DNA of 19,318 nucleotides from Desulfurococcales archaeon. Its GTDB lineage: Archaea; Thermoproteota; Thermoprotei_A; Sulfolobales; NBVN01. The translations under genes and the position numbers were made by a program. Within the stretch, counting starts at the first letter, position 1; the number at the start of each line of letters is the position of its first letter. Below, one piece after another: positions 14,396-19,318 of the stretch. The stretch is from the NCBI GenBank assembly GCA_023255965.1, contig JAGDWE010000007.1, positions 1 through 19,318 of the forward strand. The letters are read 5' to 3'. The notes under the pieces were generated by a model. It was not told where the DNA came from, did no database searches, and saw nothing but the letters and a program-made list of their open reading frames with translations.

Positions 14396-15625
14396 ATGCC
14401 TGCTAAATACCCGCTAATAGGTGTGATCGGCAAGACGAATGTGGGTAAGTCAACGTTCTTCTCGGCAGCTACTCTAGTCCAGGTAAAGATTGAGAATAGA
14501 CCCTTCGTAACTATAGAACCCAATATCGGGGTTGGCTATGTTAGAACTATTTGTGCTCATAAGGTATTTAACCTAACCGGGTGCATGCCTCAGAACTCCT
14601 TATGTATGAGGGGCTTTAGATTCATTCCAGTTAAGTTAATGGACGTCGCAGGGCTTATTAGGGGCGCTCATAAGGGGAGGGGGTTAGGTAATAAGTTCCT
14701 CGACGACTTAAGGCAGGCTGATGTACTGCTCCATATCGTCGATATATCTGGAAGCACTGATGAAGAAGGTAATTACGTAGGTCCCGGTAAACATGATCCA
14801 TTAGTAGATGTGGCGGTAATCGAAAATGAGATTGATGAGTGGTTCTACAGCATCATAAGTAAGGATTGGATTAAATTGGCTAGGGCGTTAGATACTTTAC
14901 CGCTAGATAAAGCGATTGACGCACTTACTCAGAGGGTTTCAGGACTCTCTATTAGGAGGGAGCACGTGATTAAGGCGCTTAGAGCATCAAAACTTGATTC
15001 AGTTAAATTCGCCTCATGGCGTGATGAGGAGCTAAGAACGTTTAGTAAGTATTTAAGAGAGGCATCGAAGCCTATAGTCATAGTTGCCAATAAAATGGAC
15101 ATTAAGGAGGCTGAAGATAATTTAAAAAGGTTAATAAAGCACTATCCCAACAGGGTTATAGTGCCAGTAAGTTCCGAGTATGAATTAGCTCTAAGGAAGG
15201 CCACTAAGGCTGGTTTAATTGATTACTTACCTGGCGATAAGGACTTTAAGATCCTCAAGGAAGACGCGTTAACACCCAAACAAAAGGAGGTGTTAAGTGA
15301 TATAAAAGAATTTATGAGTAAGTTTAATGGCGTAGGGGTCCAGGAGGCGTTGAATACTGCAGTATTTAAAGTACTTAATAACATAGTTGTATATCCTGTT
15401 GAGGACATCAATAAATTAACTGATAGTAAGGGTAATATACTGCCCGATGCATATTTAGTATCTAAGGGTACTAAAGCTCTTGAATTAGCGTATATGGTGC
15501 ACACCGATTTAGGCAAGGGATTCCTTCACGCGGTATTAGCTAAGGGTAAGAGGAGAGTTGGAGGTGACTATGAATTACAGGACGGGGATGTAATTAAGAT
15601 AGTATCGACGTTAACTCATGGATAA
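14396..15625 (+). CDS. ychF: YchF/OLA1-type translation-associated GTPase (archaeal form with TGS domain)
   Basis: This is an Obg-superfamily P-loop NTPase thought to act with the ribosome. It shows G1 GKTNVGKST (about 12-20), the G3 region DVAGLIRGAHKGRGLGNKFL (about 83-102, the HKGRGLGN signature of COG0012), LLHIVDISG, and an insert rich in helices (about 140-220). G4 is NKMD (about 231-234) and the C-terminal TGS domain runs about 320-409 (YMVHTDLGKGFLHAV, ending GDVIKIVSTL). Bacterial and eukaryotic YchF/OLA1 have NxxE at G4 and prefer ATP; the canonical NKMD here predicts GTP preference, as in archaeal relatives. The family Cys residues HKVFNLTGCM lie between G1 and G3. It has its own promoter and starts with ATG at about -30 from the TATA. 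Confidence 0.9.
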   Translation: MPAKYPLIGVIGKTNVGKSTFFSAATLVQVKIENRPFVTIEPNIGVGYVRTICAHKVFNLTGCMPQNSLCMRGFRFIPVKLMDVAGLIRGAHKGRGLGNKFLDDLRQADVLLHIVDISGSTDEEGNYVGPGKHDPLVDVAVIENEIDEWFYSIISKDWIKLARALDTLPLDKAIDALTQRVSGLSIRREHVIKALRASKLDSVKFASWRDEELRTFSKYLREASKPIVIVANKMDIKEAEDNLKRLIKHYPNRVIVPVSSEYELALRKATKAGLIDYLPGDKDFKILKEDALTPKQKEVLSDIKEFMSKFNGVGVQEALNTAVFKVLNNIVVYPVEDINKLTDSKGNILPDAYLVSKGTKALELAYMVHTDLGKGFLHAVLAKGKRRVGGDYELQDGDVIKIVSTLTHG

Positions 15626-15748
15626 TGGATATTTGCTACCTACCATCATCTCGTAGTTTAAAACTATAGCATTTAAAATTGTTTATAAGTCATCGTCCAC
15701 ACATAATTAAAATAGCAATATATAATAATTTAAAGTACTTTATATCTT

Positions 15749-15754
15749 AGGTGA
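15749..15754 (+). promoter_or_regulatory. Ribosome-binding site selecting a TTG start
   Basis: AGGTGA lies 7 nt before the TTG at 15762 and there is no closer ATG. The AT-rich stretch ATATATAATAATTTAAAG (15718-15735) before it holds the TATA box. Confidence 0.6.
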
Positions 15755-15761
15755 TTAATAG

Positions 15762-16988
15762 TTGGAGTACGTCGAGAAGTTCATGAGGTCTAAACACGTT
15801 AATGAGGCCATAAACGCCATAGTAACATTTAATGATAGGGTTTACGAGGAAGCTGAAGAAGCATATAGAAAAGGCGCCGAACCAGTACCAATAGGTATTA
15901 AGGACATTATATACACTAAGGGACTAAGAACCACCATGGGCTCTAAGCTTTTCAAGGACTTCATCCCAAATTCCGATGCAATAATAGTGAGTAGGTTGAA
16001 GGAGGCAGGGTTCGTCATTGCAGGTAAGACAAACACCCACGAATTTGCATCAGGAGCCACTACAACATCAAGCATCTTTGGTCCTACGAAAAATCCCATA
16101 GACACGACCAGAATTGCCGGAGGCAGTAGCGGAGGGTCGGCAGCTGCGGTAGCGGCTGGATTACTACCGATAGCTGTAGGAACCGATACCGCAGGTTCCT
16201 GTAGGATCCCAGCATCCTTATGTGGGGTATACGGCATAAAGCCCACATACGGCTTAATTAGCCTTAAAGGAGTTTACCCACTAGCACCCTCCTTTGATAC
16301 AGTTGGATTCCTAGCTGAAGATCCTAGCTGGATAATTAAGGCGATAACTTCAGTAGTTGATGTGAGGTCATTAAAGAGAATGCAGAGATACTTCATAGGT
16401 AGGAAGGTTGATGTTGAAAAGATTTTATTTGGGGTTCCATCATGGATGCGTGCTAGTGAGCCCGTGGAGAGGGAGTTCTATAACTTCATCTCCAAGTTAA
16501 ACTACGTAAATGTAGACATGCCTATAACCGAGAAAGCGCTCTTTAAGTACTTCACCATAATTAGGTTGGCCGAGGCTACGCAGATACATCTGAGTAATAA
16601 AGATAGGTGGAGTGAGTACTTCCCAGATGTAAGGAGAATGCTTGAGAAGGGCTTGGAATTTAAAGCAGTTGAATATATAGAGGCACTTAGAGCTAGGGTA
16701 GATGTCTACAAAGAGTTTAAGAAAGCTTTAAAGAAGGTTGATTTACTTATTACACCAACAACTATGGTTGAAGCGCCTAAGATAGATGATGTCCTAGGTA
16801 AAGAGGATGGTGAGGTCAGGACCCTATTGACCCATAACTTAATTCTAGCGTCTTATTTAGGTGTTGCAGCAATATCGGTACCTAAGTTGATGGTTAATGG
16901 ACTGCCTGTAGGCGTTCAGTTAATAGGGGATAGATTTAGCGATTTATATATAGTTGAGGTAGCTAAGGAATTGAAGACTCTTGTCTAG
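15762..16988 (+). CDS. Amidase-signature family hydrolase (GatA-like)
   Basis: Amidase-signature enzymes cleave carboxamides using a Ser-cisSer-Lys triad. All three residues are visible: Lys in VPIGIKDIIYT (about K47), the glycine/serine loop AGGSSGGSAAAVAAG (about 119-133, cis-Ser at about 122-123), and the nucleophile Ser in GTDTAGSCRIPAS (about S146). The 408 residues are shorter than GatA of Asp/Glu-tRNA amidotransferase (about 480). The GTDTAGS form of the motif is more like general amidases or allophanate-hydrolase domains than the GSDTGGS of GatA, and no gatB or gatC lies beside it. A free-standing amidase is therefore more likely, though a GatA role cannot be excluded. The start is TTG, supported by an AGGTGA site. 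Confidence 0.85.
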   Translation: MEYVEKFMRSKHVNEAINAIVTFNDRVYEEAEEAYRKGAEPVPIGIKDIIYTKGLRTTMGSKLFKDFIPNSDAIIVSRLKEAGFVIAGKTNTHEFASGATTTSSIFGPTKNPIDTTRIAGGSSGGSAAAVAAGLLPIAVGTDTAGSCRIPASLCGVYGIKPTYGLISLKGVYPLAPSFDTVGFLAEDPSWIIKAITSVVDVRSLKRMQRYFIGRKVDVEKILFGVPSWMRASEPVEREFYNFISKLNYVNVDMPITEKALFKYFTIIRLAEATQIHLSNKDRWSEYFPDVRRMLEKGLEFKAVEYIEALRARVDVYKEFKKALKKVDLLITPTTMVEAPKIDDVLGKEDGEVRTLLTHNLILASYLGVAAISVPKLMVNGLPVGVQLIGDRFSDLYIVEVAKELKTLV

Positions 16989-17014
16989 GCGACGTTATTC
17001 AGCCCTCCAGCCAA

Positions 17015-17020
17015 TTTAAA
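17015..17020 (+). promoter_or_regulatory. TATA-like box before the GC-rich block
   Basis: TTTAAA, in the context CCAATTTAAACG, lies about 15-25 nt before the start of the GC-rich block. Its predicted start site is near 17035-17044. Confidence 0.35.
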
Positions 17021-17029
17021 CGTAATCTA

Positions 17030-17240
17030 GGGTAAGGGGCCTTAGGCCTGGGGACAGTGTAGGCGCTTCGGGCTAATGAGCCTTAGGTGATGGACAAGGC
17101 CCTGTAGGCCACTATCCGCTGACAGGGGTGCTGAGTAAGCGTGTAGGTAGGATGAATCCATATCTACAGAAACCAGAGTAGCAAGATAATTAGAAATGGC
17201 TAAAGTAGCGGGCGCAGGCAGCTACTATATCCCCTTACTT
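17030..17240 (+). ncRNA. Candidate structured RNA of about 210 nt
   Basis: The block is about 55-58% GC over its first 120 bases, while the flanking DNA is AT-rich. GTAAGGGG at 17032-17039 pairs perfectly with CCCCTTAC at 17231-17238, with two wobble pairs beyond, giving a closing stem. Internal palindromes include GGCC-TTA-GGCC and GGCT-AATG-AGCC. The segment GATGAAT followed by ACAGAA (17151-17172) recalls the conserved 3' regions of RNase P RNA. However, a matching P4 5' strand and a GGAAA-like 5' motif are not apparent, so that identity is only a guess. A decayed gene is the alternative: a frame on plus reads GVLSKRVGRMNPYLQKPE before a stop. Confidence 0.3.
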
Positions 17241-17297
17241 TATCTGATAACACTAAATCTAATGTTATGCTTGAGATTATTCTATCATTAGCACTTA

Positions 17298-17447
17298 TTA
17301 AAAGAAAGGCCTATAAAGCTCTCTGTATATGGCGCTTAGTGAGATTGTTGTTCTTCGTCCTAGGTCGTCGTAGGCGATATTATCTACTGCCTGGCTATCG
17401 AAACTCGCCGCCCATAGGGCTTTAGCCTTAGTTAAGGAGGGCTCCAT
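17298..17447 (-). CDS. Short frame of 49 aa, unknown
   Basis: An ATG-initiated minus-strand frame begins MEPSLTKAKALWAASFDSQ and ends YRELYRPFF. Its composition is protein-like, and a further nine sense codons precede the ATG before a stop. No TATA box or ribosome-binding site is obvious, and an IS605-type hairpin lies 55 bp away, so it may be a fragment of a lost gene. I recognise no family. Confidence 0.3.
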   Translation of the reverse strand: MEPSLTKAKALWAASFDSQAVDNIAYDDLGRRTTISLSAIYRELYRPFF

Positions 17448-17501
17448 GGATTCTCGTGGATAGTGAGGGCCTTCCTAGTTTCCCTAGATCGTTTCGCAAC
17501 C

Positions 17502-17536
17502 CTGAAGCCTCGCCCTTCAGGGCGGAGAGCCGTCAG
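17502..17536 (+). mobile_element. IS200/IS605-type right-end hairpin, copy C
   Basis: This segment begins CTGAAGCC, has the stem CGCCC-TTCA-GGGCG, and ends GCCGTCAG, matching the other two copies in head, stem position and tail. It is two bases shorter. No intact tnpB precedes it; upstream sequence has only short open pieces. Confidence 0.6.
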
Positions 17537-17605
17537 CGTCGGCTCAAACCCGTAGAGCTAAGGGATATTCGCATTTATGTAATGATAATAGCTCCTAGTA
17601 AAAAC

Positions 17606-17612
17606 CTTTAAG
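17606..17612 (+). promoter_or_regulatory. TATA box of the RuvB-like ATPase gene
   Basis: CTTTAAG predicts a transcript start near 17635. This excludes the ATG at 17628 and leaves GGTGGTG (17636-17642) as the ribosome-binding site for the ATG at 17646. Confidence 0.5.
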
Positions 17613-17645
17613 ACAGCTACATTATTAATGATTAATGGTGGTGAT

Positions 17646-19022
17646 ATGGCTACTTCAATACGTGAGCTACAACCTGAGGTCACGAGGCTTAGGAGGATAG
17701 GGGCTCATACCCATATTAAGGGACTAGGTCTTGATGAAAATGGTAGGGCTGTTAAAGTCAAGGATGGCATGGTAGGGCAGGAAAAAGCGAGGGAGGCTGC
17801 AGGACTTATAGTTAGGATGATTAAGGAGGGGAAGTGGTCTGGGAAGCTAATAATTATAGCAGGGCCTCCAGGTACTGGTAAGACCGCATTAGCTGTAGCT
17901 ATTGCCAGGGAGTTAGGCATTAACGTACCATTTATATCTATGAGTGCAGCGGAGGTATATAGTGCTGAGGTTAAGAAAACTGAAGTACTGTTATCAGCTA
18001 TGAGGAAGGCGATAGGCATAGAGATTAAGGAGTTAAGGGAGGTCTATGAGGGTGAGATAACTAAGCTAAACGTGATTACAGGGCCTCACCCCTACAATCC
18101 GTATATGAGAGTCATTGAGAGGGCATCAATAACGCTGAAGACAACCGATGATGAGAGGACATTAGAGGTTAGTGAAGACATAGCCGAGCAGCTGATACAG
18201 CAAGGGATTAGGGAGGGCTACGTAATTCAGATTGATGCAGAGACTGGTAGGGTTTCAGTATTAGGGATAAGCAGCGAGAGCGATTATGCTAAAAAGCTTG
18301 AGGTAGGTAGTAGGTATAAGGTTCCTAGGCCATCAGGTAAAGTCAGGAAGCAAAAGGAATTTACCTACTACTTAACACTAGCTGATCTAGATAGGATGGT
18401 TGCGAGGAGGCGTTCAGGGGGCCTACTCTCCATTTTCTTCGGGGGTGTTGAGACGAAGGAGATAGGGCCTGAAGTAATCGCTGAGGTCGATAAGCAGGTT
18501 AAGGATTTAATCGAGCAGGGGAGAGGCCGTCTATACCCAGGAGTGCTATTCATAGATGATGCACATATGCTTGATATCGAGTGCTTCGCATTCCTAGGGA
18601 GAGCCATTGAAAGCGAATTATCACCGCTAATAATATTAGCGACTAACAGGGGGTTCGCAAGGATTAGAGGGACGGATGTCGAGTCGCCTCTAGGGTTCCC
18701 AGCAGACCTACTTGATAGGGCAGTTATAATAGGTACGGATGTGTATGATGCAGAAAGCGTTAGGGAAATATTAAAGATAAGGGCAGCTGAGGAGGGGATA
18801 GAGTTAGATGATGGAGCGTTAGATAAGTTGACCGAGATAGGGGTTAAGAGGAGTCTTAGATATGCTGTTCAATTACTTAGTATCGCGGCTGAGAACGCTA
18901 GGAGCAGGGGAGGTAGCAAGGTATCCGTGGAGGACGTAGATAAGGTTGATGACCTATTCATGGATGTTTCAGAGGCCGTGGAACATCTAAGGAAGTACGA
19001 GTCGAGGATGCTTAGGTATTAA
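17646..19022 (+). CDS. TIP49/RuvB-like AAA+ ATPase
   Basis: This is the archaeal relative of eukaryotic RUVBL1/2, hexameric ATPases of chromatin and RNP-assembly complexes. Features, numbered from the chosen start: RIGAHTHIKGLGLD (about 17-30, TIP49 N-terminus), Walker A GPPGTGKT (73-80), and the OB-fold insertion domain II (about 115-290). Walker B is LFIDDAHMLDIECF (about 301-314), sensor 1 ATNRG (about 332-336), and sensor 2 GVKRSLRYAVQLL. Walker B has Asp-Asp where the family normally has Asp-Glu, so the catalytic carboxylate is one methylene shorter. The 458-residue length is normal. ATG at 17646 is preferred over 17628 because a GGTGGTG site and the TATA spacing fit it. It may be monocistronic. 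Confidence 0.92.
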   Translation: MATSIRELQPEVTRLRRIGAHTHIKGLGLDENGRAVKVKDGMVGQEKAREAAGLIVRMIKEGKWSGKLIIIAGPPGTGKTALAVAIARELGINVPFISMSAAEVYSAEVKKTEVLLSAMRKAIGIEIKELREVYEGEITKLNVITGPHPYNPYMRVIERASITLKTTDDERTLEVSEDIAEQLIQQGIREGYVIQIDAETGRVSVLGISSESDYAKKLEVGSRYKVPRPSGKVRKQKEFTYYLTLADLDRMVARRRSGGLLSIFFGGVETKEIGPEVIAEVDKQVKDLIEQGRGRLYPGVLFIDDAHMLDIECFAFLGRAIESELSPLIILATNRGFARIRGTDVESPLGFPADLLDRAVIIGTDVYDAESVREILKIRAAEEGIELDDGALDKLTEIGVKRSLRYAVQLLSIAAENARSRGGSKVSVEDVDKVDDLFMDVSEAVEHLRKYESRMLRY

Positions 19023-19317
19023 CGTCCCAGCAATCAATTACCTCAACTAATTTAAACCCTAACTTTATAACTGTATCACGAATCACCTCAACTATTTTAG
19101 ACCATAATGTTTGATTAATGAAGCGACAGAACATGCAATGTGGTTGACTACCCAAGAAATCGACGCAGATGATTGCTCCCTTACAACCGAAAGCCTTGTC
19201 ATTTATGGCGGGATGGGCGTTTATGAGCTTTTCATAAATTTGTTTTCGAGGCGGTTGGATAGCGGGCTGTGAGGGAGCGCTAACCGTAACGATTGGCATG
19301 AAGGTTGGCCCCGAGCC
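19012..19317 (-). CDS. 3' part of an unidentified Cys-containing protein, open at the right edge
   Basis: The minus-strand frame is open from the window edge to a stop at 19012-19014 and has protein-like composition. It reads GSGPTFMPIVTVS at the edge, then AFGCKGAIICVDFLGSQPH, CMFCRF (a C-x2-C pair), and ends KLVEVIDCWDVNT. An ATG at 19297-19299 could be the start, but the preceding codons also read well, so the gene may continue beyond the window. Five cysteines in about 55 residues suggest a metal or Fe-S site or structural disulphides. It overlaps the 3' end of the RuvB-like gene by 11 bp in convergent orientation. I do not recognise the family. Confidence 0.55.
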   Translation of the reverse strand, partial: GSGPTFMPIVTVSAPSQPAIQPPRKQIYEKLINAHPAINDKAFGCKGAIICVDFLGSQPHCMFCRFINQTLWSKIVEVIRDTVIKLGFKLVEVIDCWDVNT

Positions 19318-19318
19318 C

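Larger units (their letters stand above)
16989..17645. other. 657-bp region without a large gene: GC-rich block, short frame, IS605-type hairpin
   Basis: The region holds three separate things: a GC-rich block with promoter and closing stem (about 17030-17240), a 49-codon minus-strand frame (17298-17447), and an orphan IS605-type hairpin (17502-17536). The last 60 bases are AT-rich promoter sequence for the AAA+ ATPase gene. Confidence 0.6.

Noticed and set aside
15654..15666. Palindrome TAGTTT-A-AAACTA after the YchF-type gene as an operator
   Set aside because: It is AT-only apart from two bases and not placed relative to a start site. It is as likely a chance feature of the AT-rich spacer.
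17030..17240. Firm annotation as RNase P RNA
   Set aside because: Only the GATGAAT/ACAGAA-like segment matches. The partner strand for P4 and the GGAAA-type 5' motif were not found, and 60 nt separate ACAGAA from the closing stem, more than expected. Kept as a candidate ncRNA only.
1..19318. CRISPR arrays, complete insertion sequences, rRNA genes, replication origin repeats
   Set aside because: I saw no regularly spaced repeats, no intact transposase, no rRNA-like blocks and no origin-type repeat clusters.

Overview
The window looks like hyperthermophilic crenarchaeal (Thermoproteota) DNA, probably from the order Thermoproteales (Caldivirga/Vulcanisaeta/Thermocladium-like). This rests on an intron-bearing tRNA-Tyr, a catalytically dead tRNA-splicing endonuclease subunit as in heterotetrameric crenarchaeal enzymes, deoxyhypusine synthase, translin, a TIP49/RuvB-like ATPase, archaeal Rqc2, TATA boxes about 26 nt before starts, and frequent GTG/TTG starts. 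The genus is inference.

Layout. Bases 1-547 are a junk-like edge: a broken minus-strand reading frame and two convergent hairpins resembling IS200/IS605 right ends. A Snf7/ESCRT-III-like coiled-coil gene (minus) follows; its reading frame extends upstream of any standard start codon. Next come tRNA-Tyr(GTA) with a 15-nt intron, a GC-rich patch, and a HemK2/Mtq2-type methyltransferase. A translin gene and an MtnA-type isomerase form a minus-strand pair. A tight plus-strand operon then carries the splicing-endonuclease structural subunit, histidyl-tRNA synthetase and deoxyhypusine synthase.

Bases 6769-10106 are a metal-homeostasis neighbourhood: ABC-3 permease and anchored binding protein (minus), their divergent ATPase (plus), a NikR-like ribbon-helix-helix regulator with unusual Cys/His content, and a small TRASH-like zinc-finger protein. 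The divergent promoter has one central TATA flanked by two TGTGCA boxes, which are candidate operators. A possible 41-aa leaderless gene, a four-CBS protein and archaeal Rqc2 (NFACT) follow.

Bases 13229-16988 hold a small membrane protein, a class I methyltransferase, a 315-bp gap with decayed-looking sequence, a YchF-type GTPase and an amidase. Bases 16989-17645 hold no large gene. They contain a GC-rich block with its own TATA box and a closing stem (candidate ncRNA), a 49-codon minus-strand frame, and a third IS605-type hairpin. The window ends with a TIP49/RuvB-like AAA+ ATPase whose Walker B Glu is Asp, and the 3' part of an unidentified Cys-containing protein on the minus strand.

Most genes are core information-processing genes: tRNA splicing, His-tRNA charging, eIF5A hypusination, release-factor methylation, ribosome rescue and a translation GTPase. 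The accessory interest lies in the metal cluster, the orphan hairpins, the start-less coiled-coil gene and the two GC-rich non-coding patches.
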